Positions 1 to 7,442 of a stretch of 64,000 nucleotides of DNA are shown in pieces. The notes beneath the pieces are model-generated. The model saw only the letters and a list, made by a program, of their open reading frames with translations, made no database searches and was not told the origin of the DNA. The first letter of the stretch is position 1. Every line of letters begins with the position of its first letter. The position numbers and the translations under genes are program-made. This DNA comes from Butyricimonas sp. Marseille-P3923 (GTDB lineage: Bacteria; Bacteroidota; Bacteroidia; Bacteroidales; Marinifilaceae). Location of the stretch: assembly GCF_900184685.1 (NCBI RefSeq), contig NZ_FXXL01000005.1:1-64000 (forward strand), read 5' to 3'.

Positions 1-43
1 TCTCGTCTTCACCCTCGCCCTTTTCTCGAGGCGAAAGCGGATG

Positions 44-76
44 CAAAGATAAAACGTTTTTCCCTTCCCTTCCAAA
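44..76 (-). promoter_or_regulatory. Stable-RNA-type promoter P1, firing left
   Basis: On the minus strand a -33 TTTG (73-76) lies 21 bp from TATCTTTG (44-51), which fits the Bacteroidota TAnnTTTG -7 box. It is followed by GCATCCGC, close to the GCACCCG start seen at the tRNA promoter near 40.1 kb. An A-rich tract precedes the -33 box. The transcript would leave the window, so an rRNA or tRNA operon beyond the left edge is an inference. Bases 1-442 hold no gene, only this promoter, its twin at 216-248, a hairpin and a short repeat. Confidence 0.6.
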
Positions 77-215
77 TCTTTTTCAAAGTTTTTTCAAACT
101 TTTTTCGCGGGGTGTCGTTACAACTAATTTTTACCCCCTCGCTTCATCCCGACAACATCTAAAGAACCTCGCTAACCGCTTCCCCTTCACTCGTCCCCTT
201 CCGGTTTAGCGGGTG

Positions 216-248
216 CAAAGATAACAGCATAAAATCCCCTTTTCCAAA
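216..248 (-). promoter_or_regulatory. Stable-RNA-type promoter P2, upstream twin of P1
   Basis: This repeats the architecture of the 44-76 promoter: TTTG (245-248), 21 bp, TATCTTTG (216-223), then GCACCCGC, again behind an A-rich tract. Two tandem promoters of this kind are typical of rRNA operons. The gene they drive is outside the window. Confidence 0.6.
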
Positions 249-350
249 TTTTTTACCCTCTTTTTTTAAACTTTTTTACAAGACGCTAGAAAACAGAACC
301 TTTCAGAAAACTACATGACACATGAGCTAAATAAAAAAACGAAGTAACAC

Positions 351-382
351 ACGAGAGGGAGTATTTCGACACTCCCTCTCGT
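351..382 (-). terminator. Hairpin terminator after the lysis cassette
   Basis: A perfect 12-bp stem (351-362 with 371-382, arm ACGAGAGGGAGT) has an 8-nt loop. A T7 tract follows on the minus strand after a short gap. It lies about 60 bp past the stop of the last cassette gene and probably ends that transcript. Confidence 0.55.
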
Positions 383-384
383 CC

Positions 385-434
385 ATAAAGTCTGAAAGTC
401 CCTAAAGTCATAAAGTCAACGGACTTTATAGACT
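385..434. repeat. Dispersed ATAAAGTC-type repeat
   Basis: This short intergenic stretch is built from degenerate copies of CATAAAGTC (cataaagtc, ctaaagtc, cataaagtc) and the reverse form GACTTTAT. The same family appears at 24520-24571 and 24640-24672, and in a related form at 18483-18573. Confidence 0.6.
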
Positions 435-442
435 AATCAACT

Positions 443-1069
443 TCACGCTATCAACTTGCTATCCGACACTTCCTTTCCCCTCTTCAACATGGCAAAACAA
501 TACACTTTCACTTTCGTATTATCCCATTCTTCGGGAAGGGCATAACTTGTGCTACCGCTCTCGCCACGAGTTCTCAACTCCACCAATCTCGATCTGCCTC
601 GCTCCGTTTCGTACAACACGGCATACACTTGGTCATCGACAAACGCGTAACCATCCTCTTCCGCTTGCTCCACTTGCGAGAACTGATATTTATTGTTTTC
701 CTCGTCATACGTTACCGTCACCTTCGGCGGGTTCAATATTCCGGATGCTACCAACAACTGATCGAAATTAACGGTTGCCACGTTCTGTTCATTCACCTCT
801 ACCGCTTTCATATTCCGTGCCACGAAAGCATTCGAGGTAGAGCCGTTACCAATTCCCACGAATCCTTTTCGGATAACAGGTAAAAGATTCCGAGACAACT
901 GCACCAACACTTTCATCCTTGCCCGTTGAGCTAACATCTCCGGTGTCGGGTTATCTTTCCTTGAAAAAATTTTCGCTTTCGCAATATTCTTTCTTCTCGT
1001 GTAACACAATGTGATGTTACCCACTGATTTTTTCGCTTTACCTAACAAATAAGAATTAAATTCTGCCAT
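443..1069 (-). CDS. DUF6266 family protein, copy 1
   Basis: This 208-residue protein resembles DUF6266 proteins: an N-terminal segment of the form MAEFNSYLLGKAKKSVGN, a short basic stretch, a TPEMLAQRARMK motif near residue 40, and a beta-rich C-terminal half ending in VKVYCFAML. The frame is open further upstream, but those codons would translate a dispersed AT-rich repeat, so the ATG at 1069 is preferred. It also gives the same 208-residue length as the second copy at 2132-2758. The gene follows the amidase in the same direction. DUF6266 proteins are common in Bacteroidales and often lie near phage-type lysis genes. The function is unknown. A role in the cassette, such as regulating or being exported with the lysis proteins, is only a guess. 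Confidence 0.75.
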   Translation of the reverse strand: MAEFNSYLLGKAKKSVGNITLCYTRRKNIAKAKIFSRKDNPTPEMLAQRARMKVLVQLSRNLLPVIRKGFVGIGNGSTSNAFVARNMKAVEVNEQNVATVNFDQLLVASGILNPPKVTVTYDEENNKYQFSQVEQAEEDGYAFVDDQVYAVLYETERGRSRLVELRTRGESGSTSYALPEEWDNTKVKVYCFAMLKRGKEVSDSKLIA

Positions 1070-1072
1070 AAT

Positions 1073-1104
1073 AATACAATTGAAAATGAATAATTGAAAA
1101 TGAA
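1073..1104. repeat. AATTGAAAAT-type repeat
   Basis: Two imperfect copies of AATTGAAAATGAA sit directly upstream of the copy 1 DUF6266 start. Longer arrays of the same unit are at 1706-1738 and 24253-24284. Confidence 0.6.
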
Positions 1105-1149
1105 CTTTGCATCCCCGGTATAGATCCGAGTACCTCGGATGCATTTTTT

Positions 1150-1746
1150 TTAGTACAACGTAATTTCTGGTAGCGCCGGTCCCGGATCAATCTTACGGGG
1201 AGTAATATCCGAATGACGCAGAATATGCCTAATAGGGTATTCCGACACCAACACCCGACACACATCACGCAACACTCGTATTTGCCTATCCGTGTACTTG
1301 TGCCAATAAGAGATATTCCCACCCGAATCGTCCGCGTAAACATCTGATGCCGCTACCTCCGCACCACACTCTGCCACAAACCGTTTCCCGTCCCAACGCA
1401 ACTTCCCGAGATTATCAAGCTCGATTCCAATCGAGAAATGATTGAACTCTGCACGTCCCCGGTAAAAACTCCTACCGGCATGCCACGCCTCGACATTAAA
1501 CGACACCAGTTGAAACACCTTCCCGTCCCGCCCAATCACGACATGAGCGGATGCCCCCACGTCCGGGCGAGTAAGGTAGAACGATGACGTTTCGGCACTC
1601 CTGCCAGCCGTGTAATGTAACACGATAGTATTCGGATTTTTTAGCGGTCTGGTATTCTTCGAACAAACCAAATGCACCACCTCACCATCCACCAAACGAT
1701 GGTTCACGATTGAAAATTGAGAATTAAAAATTGAAAATGAACTCAT
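1150..1746 (-). CDS. N-acetylmuramoyl-L-alanine amidase (Amidase_2 type)
   Basis: The protein (198 aa) belongs to the T7-lysozyme/PGRP-like amidases that cut the bond between MurNAc and the stem peptide of peptidoglycan. Visible zinc-site features are HYTAG (His44), a HAGRSFYRG loop near residue 90, the FSIGIELDN strand, and a C-terminal HSDITPRKIDPG motif (His178, with the Lys/Asp segment at 185-187). There is no signal peptide, as expected if release depends on the holin-like product encoded next to it. The first dozen codons come from a dispersed AT-rich repeat (SFSIFNSQFSI). Relatives usually begin near the IVNHRLVD segment, so a GTG start around residue 14 is possible. The neighbours make this an endolysin-like gene. 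Confidence 0.85.
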   Translation of the reverse strand: MSSFSIFNSQFSIVNHRLVDGEVVHLVCSKNTRPLKNPNTIVLHYTAGRSAETSSFYLTRPDVGASAHVVIGRDGKVFQLVSFNVEAWHAGRSFYRGRAEFNHFSIGIELDNLGKLRWDGKRFVAECGAEVAASDVYADDSGGNISYWHKYTDRQIRVLRDVCRVLVSEYPIRHILRHSDITPRKIDPGPALPEITLY

Positions 1747-1768
1747 AACTCATAAATCTAAAATTAAA
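1706..1768. repeat. Dispersed AT-rich repeat overlapping the amidase start
   Basis: This is a run of attgaaaattgagaattaaaaattgaaaat units followed by actcataactcataaatc units. It covers the amidase start codon and first codons and runs to the holin stop, so repeat-derived DNA supplies coding sequence here. Confidence 0.6.
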
Positions 1769-2135
1769 AACGTCGTTTCCGCGCGAAGACTTGTAAGATT
1801 TTCTCCCCACTTCTCCCCATCACGTACCCGCCTATCCCCACCTCCAGCAAATCCCAGAACCGGGAGGTATCGGCAAGAATCGGCAAACTTGTGAATGTCC
1901 CCACGAGCACAATCAAGGCGAAAGTCAACATCACCAACGGTCGCCACGAACGTTGCAACCAATTACCCCGGGCCTCTTCCGCCAGCACCTCCGATCGGGC
2001 TTCCATCACCCGTTGCTCCCACTCGACAAAAACTTTCAATAAATCAGTCTCCAGTTGTTTCTTCTCCCTCGCCGGAAGCGTCAGCCGGTCAACCAATTCG
2101 CTGACCGCACCGACAATACCTTTCACCGGACTCAT
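1764..2135 (-). CDS. Holin-like membrane protein (GTA_holin_3TM type)
   Basis: The 123-residue protein has a charged, probably helical N-terminal part (residues 1-56), a GNWLQRSWRP motif at 58-66, a hydrophobic segment at about 67-85 and a second at 96-107, and a basic tail. That layout matches the holin family described for gene-transfer-agent release. Such proteins form lesions in the inner membrane and let a cytoplasmic endolysin reach peptidoglycan. Its start codon overlaps the stop of the upstream DUF6266 gene by 4 nt (ATGA), and the amidase follows 17 nt later, so the three are probably co-transcribed. No phage head, tail or terminase gene is near. Family assignment is by motif, without a database search. 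Confidence 0.75.
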   Translation of the reverse strand: MSPVKGIVGAVSELVDRLTLPAREKKQLETDLLKVFVEWEQRVMEARSEVLAEEARGNWLQRSWRPLVMLTFALIVLVGTFTSLPILADTSRFWDLLEVGIGGYVMGRSGEKILQVFARKRRF

Positions 2136-2758
2136 ACCTTCAAGTGTTGCGAATCCGAAACATACTCACCCCCGGGGGACACGAAAAAGCAATACAAATG
2201 AACCTCCACGTCTTTGATTCGCGACAACCGGAAGGTCACCGTTCCATCACGCCTCACGGCTTTCAAATCATCCACCACCTCCGGCGAGAACAACCGATCC
2301 CCGTAAAGCAAGGCCACCATCAAGCGATCATTCTCCCCTAGATAAAGGTCCTCGTCATCATCTCCCCACCGTAGCGTCACTTGCCCGGAACCATCAAGAG
2401 AAGCCTCAATATCGCGAGCGTCACAACGGTTTCCCACCGCCAAGCGTAACCCGTCAAAATCAACTATCCTGCCCTCGTGGTCGAACATATTCAAATTCTC
2501 CCTCATGAACAAAGTATAGCCCGTGAGTTTTGCCCTCTTCCCCGACAATCTCCAAATCTCCCCCAGCGGGGTATCCTTCAATCGCTGGTAAAAACGAAGT
2601 GCCACCCGAAACCTGGCACGCACCATTTGTTGCTTCGGCGTATTCGGGTTTGTCACCTTTGTCGCCACTGCCCGAGCGTAACATTTCCCGTTACGCCCGA
2701 CAAAAATCGTGTTACCGATTCGTCCCCTGATCTTAAAAATACTGCTTACTTCTGCCAT
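2132..2758 (-). CDS. DUF6266 family protein, copy 2
   Basis: This is a second 208-residue protein of the DUF6266 type, with an N-terminal IRGRIGNTIFVGRNGKCYAR segment, a TPKQQMVRARFR motif near residue 42 and a beta-rich C-terminus ending VHLYCFFVSPGGEYVSDS. Both copies share the final pattern VxVYCF...G.EVSDS, but the middle parts differ greatly, so the duplication is old. An in-frame GTG lies one codon upstream. The ATG at 2758 is preferred because it gives equal length to copy 1. It is the first gene of the cassette and overlaps the holin gene by 4 nt. The function is unknown. Confidence 0.75.
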   Translation of the reverse strand: MAEVSSIFKIRGRIGNTIFVGRNGKCYARAVATKVTNPNTPKQQMVRARFRVALRFYQRLKDTPLGEIWRLSGKRAKLTGYTLFMRENLNMFDHEGRIVDFDGLRLAVGNRCDARDIEASLDGSGQVTLRWGDDDEDLYLGENDRLMVALLYGDRLFSPEVVDDLKAVRRDGTVTFRLSRIKDVEVHLYCFFVSPGGEYVSDSQHLKV

Positions 2759-3254
2759 CACGCCACGTTTTTAAATGAACAATCCACGTTTCTCGTCCTA
2801 TTTCCCCCGCGTACAAGAGGAAATGGAGATATAATAAAGATTCGCCAAGGACACTCAATCACGACAAGAATCGTATCACGATAGTCATGTCCGGTGTTAG
2901 TCAAATGGTTCTCGGGAGTATCTCTGGAGTTGTAGCCCGTTCTCTTCCTCTTCCCTCCCTGTTTTCTTCCCCTTCTCAACGGGAAACACGCCTGCTCCCC
3001 GGGGATGTCTGTCAATAATCTCATAACTTTGTTTTTTTTAATTACATCCCAAAAGTAACACGCTGTATAGCCGAACGCAAGTTTATTATTCGAGCTCGGG
3101 AGAACAAGACGCCCACCGGAAGTATTCTTCGTCTGAGAATACACAAGAATTTAAACTTCTAATTAATAAGATTTAATTTCACGCAATCTATCGAAGAAAT
3201 TACATACACTTACAAAACTTATACACTATATTTGTACTGTATAACAATACTATT
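2759..3254. other. 496-bp gap without a convincing gene
   Basis: I see no supported coding region here. It is the divergent space between the lysis cassette (minus) and the ATPase/STAS pair (plus). A TAACTTTG sequence at 3026-3033 on the plus strand resembles a -7 box but has no -33 partner at the right distance. The minus-strand open frame across 2758-3144 is discussed under rejected items. Confidence 0.5.
3227..3234 (+). promoter_or_regulatory. -7 box for the ATPase/STAS pair
   Basis: TATATTTG matches TAnnTTTG and ends 20 bp before the ATG at 3255. No clear TTG is seen about 19-21 bp upstream, so the call is moderate. Confidence 0.45.
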
Positions 3255-4145
3255 ATGCATATAAATAGAAATATAAACATACAAGACGAAAAACTATCTA
3301 ATGGTTTACAAGAAGTTTTAGTAATAATGGATCAAATCCAGAATAGTACAGACACCAAACATATTATAGATTTTAGCCACACTACATTTGTATCACCGAC
3401 ATTTGTACTTCCTTTAATGCTTTTTGTCAAAAGTTCTGACAAAGAAATCCACTTCATGAATATCACACCTTATATGAATCTTCTACATTTTGGCGATGGA
3501 TTTTCCCCTGATCAAATAAGAAAAACCGAATTTACCGCACGAATGGAAGAGTACACAAGAAAAACATATATCCCTATCATCAATTTTCCCGCAACAGATA
3601 GTCACGAAGATGATAAAAACAATATTCTTTCAACAATAGAATTTATTATAACGAAACAACTCAATTTAACACCCAATATTATTACCGGATTAAAATATAT
3701 GATTGGAGAAATTGTTGACAATATCACAGAACATTCTCATTCTGAACGCGGATATATATTTGCACAAGCGTACCCGACCAAAAAATATTTAGATATTTGT
3801 ATCGCAGATAGTGGTATCACTTTATTAGGTAGCTATCAAAAAAATAATGAAGAAGAAATCGCTTCCGACCTCGAAGCGATTCAAGCTGCCAACAGGGGAA
3901 TCTCCACGAAAAACCTTCCTAATGCAGAGAATAGAGGGTATGGTATCATAACCTCTCGCAGAATGCTAACGGATGGATTAAACGGACAATACATCATGAT
4001 CTCTGGTAGTGCCATGTATGCACGTGACAGAAATTTAGATCAGTTTATTGTACTACCCGATAAAATTTATTGGAAGGGTACTATTATTGCTTTACGAATC
4101 CCATATATAAATCGTAAATTTCAATACATTAACTATATTGAATAA
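3255..4145 (+). CDS. GHKL ATPase with N-terminal STAS-like region
   Basis: The 296-residue protein is cytoplasmic: no signal peptide or membrane segment is visible. Residues 1-85 look like a STAS-type fold (a HIIDFSHTTFVSPTFVLPL stretch resembling the beta-strand/helix of anti-anti-sigma proteins). The C-terminal half is a GHKL ATP-binding module: the N box is GEIVDNITEHSHSE (near residue 156), followed by LDICIADSGITL and a glycine loop NRGYGIITSR. This is the layout of serine-kinase or regulatory ATPases rather than of sensor kinases, since no phospho-histidine box is present. It is followed by a second STAS-like gene only 22 bp away, so the two products may act as partners. Both genes are clearly more AT-rich than the surroundings, suggesting acquisition. 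The biological role is unknown. Confidence 0.7.
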   Translation: MHINRNINIQDEKLSNGLQEVLVIMDQIQNSTDTKHIIDFSHTTFVSPTFVLPLMLFVKSSDKEIHFMNITPYMNLLHFGDGFSPDQIRKTEFTARMEEYTRKTYIPIINFPATDSHEDDKNNILSTIEFIITKQLNLTPNIITGLKYMIGEIVDNITEHSHSERGYIFAQAYPTKKYLDICIADSGITLLGSYQKNNEEEIASDLEAIQAANRGISTKNLPNAENRGYGIITSRRMLTDGLNGQYIMISGSAMYARDRNLDQFIVLPDKIYWKGTIIALRIPYINRKFQYINYIE

Positions 4146-4155
4146 ATAAATTTTG

Positions 4156-4163
4156 TAACTTTG
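4156..4163 (+). promoter_or_regulatory. -7 box between the ATPase and STAS genes
   Basis: TAACTTTG is a full TAnnTTTG match in the 22-bp spacer and ends only 4 bp before the next ATG (4168). If used, it would give a transcript with almost no leader. I see no good -33 element, so this may be chance in AT-rich DNA. Confidence 0.35.
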
Positions 4164-4167
4164 CAAT

Positions 4168-4527
4168 ATGGATAAGATAACAATAGATATTTCAGCGATA
4201 ATTAGCCAAGACCTTAAATCTAGAGTTGTGGTTCGAGATTTTGAATTATATATTAAAAATCTCCACGTTCCCGTAGTTATTGTTGATTTTCGTAATGTAA
4301 AATTTGCAACACGTAGTTTCATCGATGAATTTTACAATACATTTTTAAAATCAGAAAACGCTGAAACAAAAGTAGAACTCGAAAATATTCCCTCTGATTT
4401 ACAAGCAATTTTCGAGGCTGTCAAGCTAACACAAAATCGTCCGAAAAGTAAAGACAACACAGGTGCTGTTGTTTACTTGGACAATATATCAGATATTAAA
4501 AAATTTTTTAGCACGTTAGCTTTATAA
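4168..4527 (+). CDS. STAS-like protein (DUF4325 type)
   Basis: The 119-residue protein shows the STAS-like pattern: a central hydrophobic strand VPVVIVDFRNVKFATRSF (residues 31-48) in which the DFRNV..A..SF order recalls the SpoIIAA-type strand-loop-helix, followed by an amphipathic helix and a second strand (KVELENIPSDLQAIF). DUF4325 proteins are often encoded next to, or fused with, GHKL ATPases, and the gene starts 22 bp after one here. By analogy with anti-sigma/anti-anti-sigma switches it could be the regulatory target of that ATPase. That is inference; no sigma factor is encoded next to it. The C-terminal segment (NTGAVVYLDNISDIKKFF) is typical of the family as I know it. Confidence 0.7.
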   Translation: MDKITIDISAIISQDLKSRVVVRDFELYIKNLHVPVVIVDFRNVKFATRSFIDEFYNTFLKSENAETKVELENIPSDLQAIFEAVKLTQNRPKSKDNTGAVVYLDNISDIKKFFSTLAL

Positions 4528-4536
4528 GATTTCACG

Positions 4537-4570
4537 AACCTGCCCGGGAGGTTGCCTCTCGGGACGGGTT
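4537..4570. terminator. Convergent terminator hairpin
   Basis: An imperfect GC-rich stem (AACCTGCCCGGGAGG paired with CCTCTCGGGACGGGTT, 3-nt loop) lies in the 51-bp gap between the convergent STAS-like and LytTR genes. It could serve both. Confidence 0.55.
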
Positions 4571-4578
4571 ATACATGT

Positions 4579-5022
4579 TTATTTATTATTTTTCACGAGT
4601 TTAGATTTGTGCAAGCCTTTTACCTTTCCTAAAAAGCGGAAACGGGAGTGTAAATCCTCCCTGTAGGCAGGACTCACGGGAAAATCCTGTTTGCCGATAT
4701 AGATCGTGTTCCCGACCAACCGATCCACGAGGTCAAGGCAAACGGCGTAACTCCGGTGAACCCGAACGAAATCTTCCGGGGGAAGCATCGCCAACACGTC
4801 CTTCAACGGGTGAACCACGAGCATTTTAGTACCATTCTTGAAATGAAGGTAACAATAATCACGATCCGCTTGCAACCAAGCGATATTGGAACACAAGACA
4901 ATCCGGTACGCGTCATTGTACCACACGAAAAATCGATCGTTACGACAACGATCACTTACCACGACGGCAATATCTGCCGGGAGGTTGTTTTCTATCTCGA
5001 CGTTAGTTTGTTTTTCTGTCAT
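4579..5022 (-). CDS. LytTR-type DNA-binding protein without receiver domain
   Basis: The 147-residue protein is essentially a LytTR DNA-binding domain: IAWLQADRDYCYLHFKNG (residues about 48-65), a helix with PLKDVLAMLPPEDFVRVHRSYAV and the conserved HRSY element near residue 90, then LVGNTIYIGKQDFPVSPAY. LytTR domains bind direct repeats upstream of target promoters. Most are attached to a receiver domain, but this protein has only about 30 residues in front, too short for one. Standalone LytTR proteins can be activated by membrane partners. No such partner is encoded next to it. It is convergent with the STAS-like gene and is preceded by the terminator of uptake locus 1, so it should have its own promoter, which I could not identify. 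Confidence 0.85.
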   Translation of the reverse strand: MTEKQTNVEIENNLPADIAVVVSDRCRNDRFFVWYNDAYRIVLCSNIAWLQADRDYCYLHFKNGTKMLVVHPLKDVLAMLPPEDFVRVHRSYAVCLDLVDRLVGNTIYIGKQDFPVSPAYREDLHSRFRFLGKVKGLHKSKLVKNNK

Positions 5023-5082
5023 AATATTTGAATATTATGTCCCGAGAAATAAACCTCCCAACAGATTACTATTTGTATTAAA

Positions 5083-5110
5083 AAAGCGGCACCACAAGTA
5101 GTACCGCTTT
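5083..5110 (-). terminator. Intrinsic terminator of uptake locus 1
   Basis: A 10-bp stem with one wobble pair (5083-5092 with 5101-5110, arm AAAGCGGYAC) and an 8-nt loop runs into TTTTTT on the minus strand. It lies 46 bp after the stop of the frame-disrupted small gene and marks the end of the TlpA operon. Confidence 0.8.
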
Positions 5111-5155
5111 ATCTCGAACTACATCGAGGTGATTTATAGAAAAGCACGCATCGAG

Positions 5156-5405
5156 TTAATTTACTTGTCCCCGAATAATCTCCACGATTCGTTCGTTATT
5201 GACAACAATCATCCTGCGTTTATCACCAGTAACTCCCGACTCCAAACGATAAGTACACATCGGCACGTTGCCCCGCATCATTGTAGATAAGTACCACATA
5301 TCCCTTCGTTTCGTCAATCTCTCCCAATGTTTTCCAACATTCCCCCTCCCTTCTTGGATATAATTCTATTGATTCAATGTATTTTTCAATCTCATTATTT
5401 CTCAT
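5156..5405 (-). pseudogene. Small gene of unknown function, apparently frame-disrupted
   Basis: From the ATG at 5405 a 60-codon frame runs to a stop at 5223. Its first 49 codons (ending NDAGQRAD) read like protein, and the rest (VYLSFGVGSYW) less so. Shifting one base near 5261 gives MCTYRLESGVTGDKRRMIVV and continues to a stop at 5156, just before the operon terminator. Joined, this makes a coherent protein of about 83 residues. The ATG overlaps the TlpA stop by 11 nt, so the gene was part of that operon. It may be a recent frameshift, a sequencing error, or two short overlapping genes. I do not recognise the family. Confidence 0.5.
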
Positions 5406-7407
5406 TCCTTAACATCTCAACCACATAAATTATCTCATCCATCAAAGCGCTGGGACTTCCAGCATAGCCTTCCGAACGATAACGAATTCGCCCATTCTTG
5501 AGTATCGCTTTTTGAGGGATCCCCGAAGTCCCTGCAAACATTGATTTATATACAGCATTTCTACTATTCTTTTTGCCTGTTTGATCAACATCATAAAGAA
5601 CTTCCATATTTTCAAAATTACTTCTCTTCCATAAAGCATTGATTTTATCTTTCTTGGGTAAATCTTGTGTCATAATGAAATAAAATTTCACATTACTATC
5701 CTCCTTATAATGATTAACAGCCATTTGCATTCCATCCAATGCTGCAATACAAGGTCCGCACCATAATGCCCAAAAATCAATAACTACAATAGCATTCCCG
5801 AAATCTTTAGAATTCACAATACCTCCATTATGAGATTCCAAAACAAAAGGTTCGTAAGGTTCATTCACCATTTTTGCCCTAAGTTTCTCCTTTATCTTTT
5901 CCACTTCTTCTTCAGATTTTAATGACGTAAGCCACTCTTCAAAAGTAGTTGCGGGCTTCTTTCTCAAACTGCCATAATAAGCCTCTAGTTTTTTGTATAT
6001 ATGTGGTGTCATCTTGGATGCTTTTGCACATTCTATCATAGCCGAGGCTGCCCTCTTTTTTTGACCCAATTTTTCAAGACTTTCTATATACGCCTCATTC
6101 CCATGAGGATAAGAACGATACCTTTCTTTTTCATCGAGTAATTCCATTACATTTACAACATCTTTATATCGCCCTGCTTTTCCTGCAATTTGGGCGTACA
6201 CGGCAATATTGTATCTTAAATTTAAGCGAGCAAAAATTCCCGCTTGCATAGGAGTATATTTATTATCCTGCATATATGAATACGAATTATCATTTACTTT
6301 GAGCAGCATTTGATCTATGAATTTTTTAGTGATATCAACGTAAGTTTTAGCAGGTGTAGGCAATTTCCGAATAGAATACTCTGCCGTTTTATGAAACAAA
6401 TTACAAAGCATCACCATATTCATTTCCGGCAAGACTTCCGCTAATTTCTCGTACTCTCCATTTTTGTAATAATCCGCACCCATACACGAATAAAGGTTAC
6501 GATAAACAAACCCTTGAGGGTAAGGATTTTTATACCATTCCGTAACTGGGAAATCTTTCCTAAATTTATCAAAGGCGTTAGCACGTTCTTCCCCTTGTAA
6601 AGAATTTATCGCTAGCCCTTGCACACGACAAGCTGTTTTACCGAATGGGAAACGATTTAAAATCAAACGATCTATACTATCCGCTTTTATTTTATCTTTC
6701 AAATCTTTCCGATACACATCACTTATCAAAATATATTCATCTTCGGATACTTGAGGCTGCCCTTGTACCGCCTCGATAAAACGTTTCACATTATCAAGAT
6801 AATGCTCACCTTGAATTCGCTTCATAATCGCCCTAAGTACTCCTATATAATGTTTCCCGTACGCCCCATAATTAGAAGTTTCTTTCTGAAGCCTAAAATA
6901 AATTGCCTCATCCGAGATTTCCTTATAACTTCCATTAAAATAACTCGGTATACCAAAACCAAGCGACGGCATACGGGTTATTCCCCAAGCTAAATGCGTA
7001 CCCGGCATGAAGTTTCCCGCATGCTTCCGAACAGAATAGAAAAAACCTTGATCATCATTATTATCTGTTGTATCCGGTTTTATCGTTAAAGTAGATTGAA
7101 ACTTGAAAGCTACAAAACCACAATTTTCAGGAAGCGTGTACGTACCTTTCCAAATATCTCCCTCTCGTTTTAATACAACATCACCAATTGTCCACTTGTA
7201 ACAATCATACGTATAAACGATTCCCACGATATCATGCTTCCCTTCCAAGGGACCACCTTTAGGATTATACGCCAAGTTTATCACACAACCTGCTACCGGT
7301 TTTTGCGGTTCGACTTCCAAACGGGAATCTTTTTGTTGCCCGAACGCAGTTGCGATTACCAGTAAATACACAATTGAAATACAAACAATTCTTTTCATTA
7401 CATCCAT
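5395..7407 (-). CDS. TlpA-like thioredoxin-fold protein, exported
   Basis: The 670-residue protein has a signal peptide (hydrophobic IVCISIVYLLVIATAFG at the N-terminus, likely cleaved before QQK), a beta-rich region to about residue 140, a long mostly helical TPR-like middle with many Tyr/Lys pairs, and a C-terminal thioredoxin domain. That domain has VVIDFWALWCGPC at about 541-553 and the cis-proline loop GIPQKAIL near residue 629. TlpA/ResA-like proteins act as thiol oxidoreductases outside the cytoplasm. Large fusions of this kind are common behind SusCD genes in Bacteroidales, where their substrates are unknown. It is the last large gene of locus 1 (SusC, SusD, peptidase-like lipoprotein, TlpA). 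A second in-frame ATG at 7398 (MKR) is an equally likely start. The gene is more AT-rich than those right of 13.5 kb. Confidence 0.85.
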   Translation of the reverse strand: MDVMKRIVCISIVYLLVIATAFGQQKDSRLEVEPQKPVAGCVINLAYNPKGGPLEGKHDIVGIVYTYDCYKWTIGDVVLKREGDIWKGTYTLPENCGFVAFKFQSTLTIKPDTTDNNDDQGFFYSVRKHAGNFMPGTHLAWGITRMPSLGFGIPSYFNGSYKEISDEAIYFRLQKETSNYGAYGKHYIGVLRAIMKRIQGEHYLDNVKRFIEAVQGQPQVSEDEYILISDVYRKDLKDKIKADSIDRLILNRFPFGKTACRVQGLAINSLQGEERANAFDKFRKDFPVTEWYKNPYPQGFVYRNLYSCMGADYYKNGEYEKLAEVLPEMNMVMLCNLFHKTAEYSIRKLPTPAKTYVDITKKFIDQMLLKVNDNSYSYMQDNKYTPMQAGIFARLNLRYNIAVYAQIAGKAGRYKDVVNVMELLDEKERYRSYPHGNEAYIESLEKLGQKKRAASAMIECAKASKMTPHIYKKLEAYYGSLRKKPATTFEEWLTSLKSEEEVEKIKEKLRAKMVNEPYEPFVLESHNGGIVNSKDFGNAIVVIDFWALWCGPCIAALDGMQMAVNHYKEDSNVKFYFIMTQDLPKKDKINALWKRSNFENMEVLYDVDQTGKKNSRNAVYKSMFAGTSGIPQKAILKNGRIRYRSEGYAGSPSALMDEIIYVVEMLRNEK

Positions 7408-7442
7408 ATTTTAATTACATAATTTTTTCTTTCATTTCGCTA

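Noticed and set aside
2758-3144. Minus-strand open frame of 128 codons upstream of the second DUF6266 gene
   Set aside because: Composition is irregular, no family pattern is visible, and it covers the place where the cassette promoter should be. Treated as noncoding.
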